DNA of 64,000 nt from NCBI RefSeq assembly GCF_000308495.1, contig NZ_BAFU01000070.1, positions 62,001-126,000 of the forward strand. Reading direction: 5' to 3'. Numbering within the stretch: the first letter of the stretch is position 1; every line of letters begins with the position of its first letter. The DNA is from Nocardia brevicatena NBRC 12119. Its GTDB lineage: Bacteria > Actinomycetota > Actinomycetes > Mycobacteriales > Mycobacteriaceae. Below, one piece after another: positions 17,056 to 25,786 of this stretch. The notes beneath the pieces are model-generated. The model made no database searches. It saw only the letters and a list, made by a program, of their open reading frames with translations, and was not told the DNA's origin. Position numbers and translations under genes: made by a program.

Positions 17056-20000
17056 CTACCGCCTCCGTGGCGAACGCTCGCCCGCCGGGCTTTGGCCGGT
17101 TCCGCCGGAATGGGCCGCGGAATTGATGAGTTCCGCGAGCTCGGAGAGGCCCGGTAAGCGGTCCGGCGCAACGGTGCGCCCGGTGCGCACATAGTGGAAT
17201 GCGGCGTCGATTCGGTCCAGCATCTCCTGTTCGCTCGCCCCGGTGCGGACGGCCATCAGCCGGGCCCAGGCCAGGCGGTACACCGCCAACTGCATGGCGA
17301 CCGCGGGTTCGTCGGCGGGGCCCGGTTCGGCACCGGTCTTCCAGTCGACGACGGTCCAGCGACCGTCGGGTTCGGCGAACACCGCGTCCATCCGGCCGCG
17401 GATCACGGTGCCCGCGATGGTGGTTTCGAATGCCACCTCCACTTCGACAGGGCGGCGCGCGGCCCAGGGCGAGGACAGGAACGCATCCTGCATCCGGGAC
17501 AGTTCGGCGTCCCCGGTGGAGCCCGTTCCGGCGTCGGCGGCGCCGGGGAGTTCGTCCAGGCCGGGCAGCTGGTCGGAGGCGAACCAGCGTTGCACCCACG
17601 CGTGGAACGCGGTGCCGCGGCGGGCCATCGGATTCGGCGGATACGGCAGGGGGCGGCGCAGGCGGGCGGCGAGTTTGCTGGGGTCGGCGCGCAGTTCGAC
17701 CAGGGCGGTGGCGGGTAGTTGGGCGGGCAACTCCACCTCGCGCTCCGCCGCCGCACCGGCCCGATATTCGGCGAGCAGGGCGTCCACGTCGGCGGCCCAG
17801 CCGTCGGGATCGGCCGCCGGGTCCGGTTCGGCCGCCAGTTCGGTGTCGGCGGGGTGGTCCGCGAGACGGGCCATGGCGGCACGTACCAGGGCGGCGCCCT
17901 GTTCGATGGGGTCGCGGCGGTGCCCGAGCGGGTCGCGAGGCCAGTGCGCGGTGGTCGGATTGTCGGTGAACGGATTGGTGGCATCGGGGGCCGGCGGATC
18001 GGCCCACTGTGCTGTTTCGACGGCACCGTCGGATGTGTCGGCGGCCCGTTTCAGTTCGAGCAGGAAATCCGAGGGGCCCTTGGGCGAGGACCCGGTCTCG
18101 GCCCAATGGTGCGCCGAAACCAGCAGCACGCGTTCGGTTCTGGTGAGCGCGACATAGAACAGCCTGCGGTCCTCGTCGATCCGCCGGCGTTCCAGGGCCG
18201 TCTTGTGCGCTTTGACGGCCCGCTCCAGGTCCGCGCGGTCGTGGATATCGGACAGGCCCAGCACCGGAACACCCTCGGTGGAGTCGGCGGTGGCACGGTC
18301 ACCGCGCAGCGCGGTCGGGAGTTCGGCGAGGGCGCCGAGCCAGGTACCCGCGCCGCGGCCGGACGGGAAGACATCGCGCACCACATGCGGTACCGCGACG
18401 ACCTCCCATTCCAGTCCTTTCGCCGCGTGCACGGTCAGCACCTGCACCCGGTCGGCGGCGACCTCGACCTCACCCGGCTCGAGCCCGTTCTCCACCGACT
18501 CCGCGGCGGTGAGGAATGCCAGCAGACCGCCCAGCGATGCCCCGCCGTCGCCGGCATACCCGGCCACCACCTCGGCGAAGGCGTCCAGATGTTCGCGCCC
18601 GGCGCCGCTTCCGGAGACCGCTCGACGCGCCTGGGTTTCCACACCCACCCCGATGGTGCGCTCGACATCGGCGACGAGTTCGGTGAGCGGCTGCCCGCTG
18701 CGCTCCCGCAACGCCGCCAGCTCCCGTCCCAGAGCGACGATCCGACGATAGCCGGCCGCCGAATACCGCTGCGGCGGACCGGGGTCGGCGATGGCGTCGG
18801 CCAGTCCCGCCTGTTCGGCCGGTTCCGGGGCGACCTCACGCAAGGCGGCGGCGAGGGTCGCGCCGTCGGTGATATCGCCGATGGTCGCGGCTTCCCGTCC
18901 GATCGAGAGCTCCCGTGCCCGACGGGCGAGCGCGGCCAGATCCGCGATGCCGATTCGCCAACGGGCGCCGGTGAGCACCCGCACAGCGGCGCTGCCCGCG
19001 TGCGGTTCGGCGATCAAGCGCAGGGTGGCGACGATATCGGCGACCTCGGGGGTGGCCAGCAGACCGCCCAGGCCCACGATCTCCACCGGTAAACCCTCGG
19101 TGCGCAGGGCTTCGGCGAGGGCGGGCGCGTCGGCGTTGCGGCGGACCAGCACCGCCGAGGTGGGCGGAGCCTGGCCGGTCTCGCGGCGCACGGCCCATTC
19201 GGCCGCGATATGTTCGGCGATCAACCGGCGTTCGTCGGCGACCGTCTCGGTGAGCGCCAGCGCCACCGTGCCCGGTTGCGCATCGGGTTTGGCGCGCAAC
19301 GGATCCACCGTGACACCGCCGCCCCGGGCGGTCTCCCGCAACGGTTCGACGATCATATTCGCCGACGCCAGCGCCTCCGGCGGATTGCGCCAACTGGTGA
19401 GCAACGGCAGGATCCGCGCGGGAACACCCGGGGCGCGGGGGAAATCGGTGGCGAACCGGGGCAGGTTCGCCGCCGACGCCCCGCGCCAGCCGTAGATCGA
19501 CTGCATCGGGTCGCCGACGGCGGTCACCGCTGGGCGTCGAGACTCCCGGCGCCGGGCCGAGACCCCGCCGAACAGTGCGGCGAGCAGAATGCGCTGCGCG
19601 TGGCCGGTGTCCTGGTATTCGTCGAGCAGGACGAGCCGGAAACGCTCGCGTTCGGCGGCGCCCACCTCGGGGTGTTCGGCGGCCAGGCGCGCCGCCAGCG
19701 ACATCTGGGATCCGAAGTCCAGTGCGCCGCGACGGCGCAGTGTCTCCGACAGCCGCCGCACCAACGGCAGCAGCGCCACCCGTTCGTGCTGTACCCGCAG
19801 CAGGTCCAGCAGCAGTCGGCTCGGTCCGCCGCGCTGCCGCGGGCCCGGGGGCAGGGTGTACACCAGCTTCTCCAGTTCGGTGTGCGCGTCGGCGAGCTGT
19901 TCCGGTTCCACCAGGTGTTCGGCGAGCTGACCCGACAGCGCGAGCACCGCCTCGGTGACCGAGACCGGGGTGCGGTCGGTGTCCAGATCGCCGTCCCAGC

Positions 20001-20472
20001 CGCACACCACCTGATGGGCCAGCTGCCACAGCTGGGTCTCGGTGAGCAGGGTCGCCGACGGCTCCACCGGCAGCAGCAGACCGTGTTCGGTCAGCAGTCG
20101 GCCCGCATACGAGTGATAGGTGCCGATCTCCGGCTCCGCGCCCGACAGCAGTGCGCGCAGCTCCCCGGAGGGGTCCAGTTCGCGCAGCAGCGCCGAACCC
20201 GCCAATCGGGCCAGGCGAGTTCGGATACGGACGGTCAACTGCTGGGCGGCCTTGCGGGTGAAGGTCAGGCCGAGAACCTCGTCCGGTGCCACCAGACGGT
20301 TGGCCACCATCCACACCACCCGGGCCGCCATGGTCTCGGTTTTGCCCGCGCCCGCCCCGGCCACCACCAGGGTCGGTTCGGGCGGTGCGGCGATGACCGC
20401 GGCCTGCTCCCCGGTCGGCGGGGGCAGCCCGAGCGCCTCGGCCAGCCGTTCCGGCGTCACCCGACGGCTCAC
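17056..20472 (-). CDS. adnB: AdnB, helicase-nuclease subunit for end resection
   Basis: The 1138-residue protein has an N-terminal UvrD-like motor (Walker [42 protein letters not shown]) and a C-terminal RecB-type nuclease (GRMDAVF...VVDWKTG, with AVAMQLAVYRLAW). It is the AdnB half of the AdnAB heterodimer that resects double-strand breaks in mycobacteria. The GTG start overlaps the adnA stop as GTGA, so translation is probably coupled. Mild Pro/Ala-rich linkers precede the nuclease domain. Confidence 0.93.
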   Translation of the reverse strand: MSRRVTPERLAEALGLPPPTGEQAAVIAAPPEPTLVVAGAGAGKTETMAARVVWMVANRLVAPDEVLGLTFTRKAAQQLTVRIRTRLARLAGSALLRELDPSGELRALLSGAEPEIGTYHSYAGRLLTEHGLLLPVEPSATLLTETQLWQLAHQVVCGWDGDLDTDRTPVSVTEAVLALSGQLAEHLVEPEQLADAHTELEKLVYTLPPGPRQRGGPSRLLLDLLRVQHERVALLPLVRRLSETLRRRGALDFGSQMSLAARLAAEHPEVGAAERERFRLVLLDEYQDTGHAQRILLAALFGGVSARRRESRRPAVTAVGDPMQSIYGWRGASAANLPRFATDFPRAPGVPARILPLLTSWRNPPEALASANMIVEPLRETARGGGVTVDPLRAKPDAQPGTVALALTETVADERRLIAEHIAAEWAVRRETGQAPPTSAVLVRRNADAPALAEALRTEGLPVEIVGLGGLLATPEVADIVATLRLIAEPHAGSAAVRVLTGARWRIGIADLAALARRARELSIGREAATIGDITDGATLAAALREVAPEPAEQAGLADAIADPGPPQRYSAAGYRRIVALGRELAALRERSGQPLTELVADVERTIGVGVETQARRAVSGSGAGREHLDAFAEVVAGYAGDGGASLGGLLAFLTAAESVENGLEPGEVEVAADRVQVLTVHAAKGLEWEVVAVPHVVRDVFPSGRGAGTWLGALAELPTALRGDRATADSTEGVPVLGLSDIHDRADLERAVKAHKTALERRRIDEDRRLFYVALTRTERVLLVSAHHWAETGSSPKGPSDFLLELKRAADTSDGAVETAQWADPPAPDATNPFTDNPTTAHWPRDPLGHRRDPIEQGAALVRAAMARLADHPADTELAAEPDPAADPDGWAADVDALLAEYRAGAAAEREVELPAQLPATALVELRADPSKLAARLRRPLPYPPNPMARRGTAFHAWVQRWFASDQLPGLDELPGAADAGTGSTGDAELSRMQDAFLSSPWAARRPVEVEVAFETTIAGTVIRGRMDAVFAEPDGRWTVVDWKTGAEPGPADEPAVAMQLAVYRLAWARLMAVRTGASEQEMLDRIDAAFHYVRTGRTVAPDRLPGLSELAELINSAAHSGGTGQSPAGERSPRRR

Positions 20473-23400
20473 TCGTCGGTCACCTGGCGTCCCGTGTCCT
20501 GGATGGGGCAACCGGCCCGAACGGCGCAATGCCGGCAGCCGTCGTTGCGCATGGCCAGGAAGCTGGGACCCTTCGTCGCGGCGGCGGCGGCGTGGATGGC
20601 GGCGCGCCAAGCGTTCAGGGCCTCGGCGTCCAGGGGCGGCTGGTCACGTTCGGTGGCGACACCGTGGGCGGTCGGTTTGGCGACGTACACCAGGCGCGCC
20701 CCGCCGGGGGCCCGGTCCGTGCCGGTCTCGTCCGGGTCGGCGGCGATACGGCCCGGGTCGTCGCGTTCGGCGGCGACCGTATCGTCCAGCGCACCATACG
20801 CGGCCGCCACCTGGTAGGTCGCCAGTTGGGCGTGTTCGGCGGCGGCGCCCTTGCCGACGACCGTCTTACCCGTTTTCACATCGACGATGACGAACCGGCC
20901 GAAGGCATCGCGTTCCAGCCGATCGATCCGACCGCGGATACGCACGGGCGGTTCCGAGTCGTCCCGGGCGGGCAGGACATGGTCCACCGGAACCTCCACC
21001 CCGGCCTGGGTGAGTTCACCGCGGGTGTTGTTCACCCAGGTCATGAAGGTGTCCAGCATTGCCTCGGCACGTCGCCGCTCCTGCCGCGAATACCAGCCGG
21101 CCCCGGGCTCGACGGCCTGCCAGGCCCGGCCCAGCGCCGCCCGCACCTGTGCGGGCGGGATCTTCCCGGCCAGCGCCTGCACCAGGGTGTGCACCAGATT
21201 GCCCTTGACCGCGTGCGGGTTGTGGCCGTCGGAACCGCCGTTGCGTTCCAGTGCCCAACGCAGTGGGCAGGTCTGCAGAAGTTCCACTGTGGAGGGCGAT
21301 AGCGCGACCGGATCGTCGTCGTCCCAGAGTGGTTCGGTGGAGCTGAGTTCGGCGGTGCCGTACCAGTCGTCGGGGTCGGTGCCGGGTACTCCCGCGTGCG
21401 CGAGCCGGGCCAGTTGTTCCGCGGCGCGCATCCGACGGTCCGGGTCGGTGTCCGGATCGCAGACCACCCCGCGCAATTCGGCGATCAGTGCGTGCATGGC
21501 CAGGGCACGGCCCGGTTCGGCGACCGGGAGGGCGCCCGGTTCACCATCGTCGTCGTGGCCGAGCAGCTCGGCCAGGAAACGGGAGGGCACCAGGTCACGG
21601 TCGCCGGCCACCGATTCCACGGCGGTCACCAACAGCGACCGCCGGGCGCGACCGCACGCCACATACAGCAGCCGCCGCTCCTCGGCCAGGATCGGCGCGG
21701 CCCGGCTGACCGGTTCGTCGGTGTCGATGCCCGCGGCGAGATCCACCAGATCCTCGGTTTGCAGCAGGGTTCCGCGCGGGCGGGGATCGGGCCAGATCCC
21801 CTCCTGTACGCCCGCGACGGCGACGACCTCCCATTCACGCCCGGCCGCGGCATGCGCGCTGAGCAGGTCCACCGCGTCCTCCCGGCGGGTGGTCGGCATG
21901 CGGTCGTTCGGGATCTCCTGCTGTATCAGGTATTCGACGAACCCCTCGATACTCGCGCCGGGCAGGCGATCCACATAGGCTGCCGCGGCGTCGAACAGGG
22001 CCACCGCGGCATCGAGATCCCGGTCGGCCTGTTGACCTGCCGTCCCGCCGCGTTCGGACTGGGCGACCCAATGTCGTTCCAGCCGGGAACCGGTCCACAG
22101 CGCCCACAGCACGTCCTCGAGTCCGCCGCCGCGCCGCCGCACCCGGCGGGCACGCTCCAGGGCATCGCCGGCCCGGCGCAGCGGGGCGAACTCGACCTCG
22201 GTCAGACCGGCCGGAATACGCCGGTCCCCGATACCGAGGAGCAGGTCTCGCAGGATCTCGGCGGAGGACCGGTCGACCAATCCGGCAGAGGCCGCGGCGT
22301 TGTCATCGATGTACCGGGCGGAGTCGACATCGGGACGCCGCGCGGCACCGGGTTCGACCCCGTCCGGCCCGGCCGCATCCGGCTCGATACCGATCGGTGC
22401 GGAGGCGTCGGTCCGGGCGTCGTCGGATACCGCCGGCGCGACCGGTTCCGCATCGGAGAACCCGGCCGTGGCGTCGTCCTCCGAGCGCCCGCCGCGGTTC
22501 CGGGTGTCCGTGGGGTCGGAGAAACGGTTGGGGTCCGCCGGGTCCGGCGAGTTCACCCCGTCGACGGGGTCGACCGGTTCCGCGAGGTCGTCGGGGTAAT
22601 CCGGAGGCAGACCATCCCACTCCCGGTCATCGGGGAACCAGTCCTCGTCGAGCCCGTACCAATCGGCGTCGTCGGCCAGCCGAGCGGCATCCGCGAAGGG
22701 GTCGAGGGTCGCGGACTCGCTCGGGGCGGGCCAGGCGTCGTCGGGGGGCGGCTTATCGTCGAACGGGTCCGGCAGGGGTGGCTCGTCGACCGGTTCGGGT
22801 GGCGGCTCGGGCCATTCCCCGACGAGGGACGGTTCGGGGCCCGGTTGCGGGGCCGCGGGCCCGGGCGCCGAGCGGGCCAGCTCCAGCGCGGTCCGGCGAA
22901 TACCGCGACGCAGCCTGCGCAGGCTGATCTGGTCGGCGGAACCGAGCGGACCGGACAGCAGGTCCAGGGCATCGTCGGCGTCGAACAGCGCCGCCGTGGA
23001 ACCGGGTCCGCGCGGTGCGGACTCTCCCGCGAGAATCGCGCGCAACGCCGACAGCATCCAGGCCGCGCCGCGCCGGCGGGCCAAGGGGGTGTCCGGCGCG
23101 GGTTGACGCACCGGTACTCCCGCCGCCGACAGTGCCCGGCGCAGCGGTGGCAGCAGCAATGGCACCGAGCGCACGATGACCGCCATTCGCGACCAGGGCA
23201 CACCCTCGGTGAGATGCGCGCGCCGCAGATGGTCGGCGATCAGCGCGGCCTCCTTGGCGGGGCTGCCCAATACCCGCACCCGGACCTGCGCGCCGTCGTC
23301 ATCGGGTGATGTGTCGGCATCCTCGTTGGGGCGCTGCGGCGCGGCCCCGGGCAGGCGCGCGGCGATCCGGGCGGCCGCGGTCCGCACCGCCGCGCCGCTT

Positions 23401-24428
23401 CGGTGGTTGTGCCGCAGGACGATCCGCTGCTCGGCGGGGGTGTCGAGTTCCGCCAGAAATCGGGAGTCGGCGCCACGGAAGGCGAAAATCCCCTGGTCGG
23501 GGTCGCCGGCGATCACCGTGGTGGCGGCCCCGGAGGCGAGGACGCGGACGAGCACGGCGGCCTGCGGGTCCAGATGCTGTGCGTCGTCGACCAGCAGGCA
23601 GCGCACCCGGGACCGTTCGGCGGCCAGCAGCTCGGGATCACCGGCCAGGGCGTCCAGCGCCGCGCCGACCAGTTCGGCCGCGTTCAGCGCGGGCGCCGAC
23701 GCCTCCGGTGCTTCCACACCGACCGACCAGCGCAGCAGCATGGCCTGTTCGTAGCGGGTGGCGAAACGGCCGGCGGCGACCCATTCGGGCCGATCGTGTT
23801 CGCGGCCGAGCCGGATCAGATCTTCCGGGCCGATACCGCGTTCGGTGGCCCGCAACATCAGATCGCGCAGCTGATCGGCGAAACCGCTGAGTCCCAGCGC
23901 GGGCTTCAGCCGCGACGGCCACAGGTCGGTCGCGCCGGCGGCGATATCGGTGAGATCACCGCGCAGCATCTCGCGCAGGACCACGTCCTGTTCGGCACCG
24001 GTGAGCAACCGGGGCGGCGGATTCCCGTGGGTGGCGGCGTGCCGGCGCAGGACCGAGAACGCGTAGGAGTGCACGGTGCGGACCATCGGGTCGCGGGTGG
24101 CGCCGGGGATGTCGAGGTCGCTCGCCGCGCCGGCCTCGGTGTACCCGGAGCGCCGCGCCGCATGACCGAGCAGGTGTTCGGTGATTGCGTCACGCACCGC
24201 CACAGCCGCGGGTTTGGAGTGGGTGAGCAGCAGGACCGACTCCGGATCGGAGCCGGCGACGAGACGCGTAGCCGCCAGATCCACCAGCAGCGATGACTTA
24301 CCGGTGCCCGGGCCGCCGAGCACCTGCCAGGGGCGCGGGTACCGGACCGGACCCACGGAATCGGACGGCGTGGCGGCGAACAGCGCGCGAACCTCAGGAC
24401 CCCAGACGCGGGGCCGAGAAGCCGCCAC
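20469..24428 (-). CDS. adnA: AdnA, helicase-nuclease subunit with large acidic insert
   Basis: From the chosen GTG the product is 1319 residues, about 260 more than M. tuberculosis AdnA. Walker A is LGGPGTGKSS, motif II LLVDDAQHLD, and GDPDQGIFAFRGADS is motif III. The C-terminal nuclease has GRIDRLE...VIVDVKTGK, and cysteines around CPLRW and CRHCAVRAGCP fit a Fe-S cluster site. Between about 22,290 and 22,860 lies a 190-residue Asp/Pro/Glu-rich, low-complexity insert between helicase subdomains. The start is uncertain: homologous sequence begins at RPRVWGPEV, just after the chosen GTG, but a Met 48 codons upstream is possible. Confidence 0.9.
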   Translation of the reverse strand: MAASRPRVWGPEVRALFAATPSDSVGPVRYPRPWQVLGGPGTGKSSLLVDLAATRLVAGSDPESVLLLTHSKPAAVAVRDAITEHLLGHAARRSGYTEAGAASDLDIPGATRDPMVRTVHSYAFSVLRRHAATHGNPPPRLLTGAEQDVVLREMLRGDLTDIAAGATDLWPSRLKPALGLSGFADQLRDLMLRATERGIGPEDLIRLGREHDRPEWVAAGRFATRYEQAMLLRWSVGVEAPEASAPALNAAELVGAALDALAGDPELLAAERSRVRCLLVDDAQHLDPQAAVLVRVLASGAATTVIAGDPDQGIFAFRGADSRFLAELDTPAEQRIVLRHNHRSGAAVRTAAARIAARLPGAAPQRPNEDADTSPDDDGAQVRVRVLGSPAKEAALIADHLRRAHLTEGVPWSRMAVIVRSVPLLLPPLRRALSAAGVPVRQPAPDTPLARRRGAAWMLSALRAILAGESAPRGPGSTAALFDADDALDLLSGPLGSADQISLRRLRRGIRRTALELARSAPGPAAPQPGPEPSLVGEWPEPPPEPVDEPPLPDPFDDKPPPDDAWPAPSESATLDPFADAARLADDADWYGLDEDWFPDDREWDGLPPDYPDDLAEPVDPVDGVNSPDPADPNRFSDPTDTRNRGGRSEDDATAGFSDAEPVAPAVSDDARTDASAPIGIEPDAAGPDGVEPGAARRPDVDSARYIDDNAAASAGLVDRSSAEILRDLLLGIGDRRIPAGLTEVEFAPLRRAGDALERARRVRRRGGGLEDVLWALWTGSRLERHWVAQSERGGTAGQQADRDLDAAVALFDAAAAYVDRLPGASIEGFVEYLIQQEIPNDRMPTTRREDAVDLLSAHAAAGREWEVVAVAGVQEGIWPDPRPRGTLLQTEDLVDLAAGIDTDEPVSRAAPILAEERRLLYVACGRARRSLLVTAVESVAGDRDLVPSRFLAELLGHDDDGEPGALPVAEPGRALAMHALIAELRGVVCDPDTDPDRRMRAAEQLARLAHAGVPGTDPDDWYGTAELSSTEPLWDDDDPVALSPSTVELLQTCPLRWALERNGGSDGHNPHAVKGNLVHTLVQALAGKIPPAQVRAALGRAWQAVEPGAGWYSRQERRRAEAMLDTFMTWVNNTRGELTQAGVEVPVDHVLPARDDSEPPVRIRGRIDRLERDAFGRFVIVDVKTGKTVVGKGAAAEHAQLATYQVAAAYGALDDTVAAERDDPGRIAADPDETGTDRAPGGARLVYVAKPTAHGVATERDQPPLDAEALNAWRAAIHAAAAATKGPSFLAMRNDGCRHCAVRAGCPIQDTGRQVTDE

Positions 24429-24621
24429 GTTCCGGCGAACGAGTCGCACCGGGTTGTCCGAACGCACCACGAGGGCTATTCCAACAGACGGGGCCGACAC
24501 CGCCGCAAGGGGCGGCATCGAGGGCCGGCACAGCCGGAGCAAACCCACCGCGGCGCGGTGGAACTCTCGCACCGGCCGGTCCGCCGCCGCGGACGGTCAT
24601 GGGCACGGTCACAATGGGTGG

Positions 24622-25407
24622 GTGTCCGCACTGCATGTTCACCGTTTCGGTCCGGCGACCGGTCCCGCGATACTGGCGCTGCACGGCCTCACCGGGCACG
24701 GGAAACGCTGGCAGCCCCTTGCCGAACAGCTGCCCGATATCCGGATCATCGCCCCCGACCTGCGGGGACACGGCCGCTCCACGGCCCTGCCGCCCTGGGA
24801 TTTCGAAACTGTCGCCGCGGACGTGCTGGCCGTGATTGCGGACGAGACCGACCAACCGGTGGTGCTGCTGGGACATTCCTTCGGCGGCGCCTGCGCGCTG
24901 CACCTGGCGCACCGGTATCCGCGGACGGCCCGCGCACTGGTACTACTCGATCCGGCGATCGCGGTGGATCCACGGCTGCTGCACGGTATCGCGGCGGCCG
25001 GTATGGAACGCCGCGGCTACGACAGTGTCGAACAGGCCCGCCAAGACAAATTGGAAACCGCCTGGGGCGATGTCGAACCGCGGCTGCTGCGGGCCGAACT
25101 CGACGAACATCTGATCCCCACCGCGGACGGCCGCTTCGACTGGCGGATGAGCCCACCGGCCGTCACCGCCTATTGGGGCCAACTGGCCCGGGATTCCGTC
25201 CTCCCACCGGCCGACCTGCCGACGGTGCTGGTACGGGCCGCGAAGACGAACCCGCCGTTCGTCACGCCCGAGTTCCGGGCCGCACTCGCCGAGCGGCTGG
25301 GCGAGCGGCTGACCGTACACGAATGGGACTGCGACCATATGGTCGCCCAGGCGCGTCCGGCCGAGACCGCGGCCCTGTTGCGCGCGGTGCTGCGAGATCT
25401 CCCCTGA
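24622..25407 (+). CDS. lipV: LipV-like alpha/beta hydrolase
   Basis: The 261-residue alpha/beta hydrolase has the oxyanion region LHGLTGHGKRW, the nucleophile elbow GHSFGG, and a late histidine in CDHMV. It corresponds by order to Rv3203 (lipV), an esterase/lipase in mycobacteria. No signal peptide is seen, so it should be cytosolic. Natural substrate unknown. The GTG at 24622 gives the family N-terminus. Six nucleotides separate its stop from the next gene, so the two form a short operon divergent from adnA. Confidence 0.85.
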   Translation: MSALHVHRFGPATGPAILALHGLTGHGKRWQPLAEQLPDIRIIAPDLRGHGRSTALPPWDFETVAADVLAVIADETDQPVVLLGHSFGGACALHLAHRYPRTARALVLLDPAIAVDPRLLHGIAAAGMERRGYDSVEQARQDKLETAWGDVEPRLLRAELDEHLIPTADGRFDWRMSPPAVTAYWGQLARDSVLPPADLPTVLVRAAKTNPPFVTPEFRAALAERLGERLTVHEWDCDHMVAQARPAETAALLRAVLRDLP

Positions 25408-25413
25408 ACAGCG

Positions 25414-25752
25414 ATGGTCACCACTGACGAACAGACCGAACTGGTACGCGCCCTGGTCGCGGCGATCCCACCGGGCCGGGTGGCCACCTACGGCGATATC
25501 GCCGCCGTGGCCGGACTGTCCACGCCGCGCACGGTGGGCTGGATCATGCGCACCGATGCCGGCGATCTGCCGTGGCATCGGGTGATCGGCGCCGGCGGGA
25601 AACCCGCGGCCCATATCGCCGACCGGCAGTTGCGGCTACTCGCGGACGAAGGTGTCCCGATTCGGGACGGTCGTGTCGATATGCGGGCGGCGCGCCATGT
25701 GTTCCCGACGATCCCGCCGGCCGACCGTCCCGGCCCCCACGAATTAGCATGA
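25414..25752 (+). CDS. Alkyltransferase-like protein (ATL)
   Basis: A 112-residue MGMT-fold protein keeping the DNA-binding helix and arginine-finger region (YGDIAAVAGLSTPRTVGWIMR). The active-site PCHRV is PWHRV, with Trp in place of the alkyl-accepting Cys. That is the hallmark of ATL proteins, which bind O6-alkylguanine and hand the lesion to nucleotide excision repair rather than reverse it. It matches Rv3204. Its position after lipV and near AdnAB is conserved. Confidence 0.9.
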   Translation: MVTTDEQTELVRALVAAIPPGRVATYGDIAAVAGLSTPRTVGWIMRTDAGDLPWHRVIGAGGKPAAHIADRQLRLLADEGVPIRDGRVDMRAARHVFPTIPPADRPGPHELA

Positions 25753-25786
25753 CGGGTATGCCGAAGCCAGCGTTGGATTCCGCCCG

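Noticed and set aside
25414-25752. Pseudogene call for the methyltransferase lacking its active Cys
   Set aside because: Trp in place of Cys is the normal state of alkyltransferase-like proteins, and the rest of the fold is intact.
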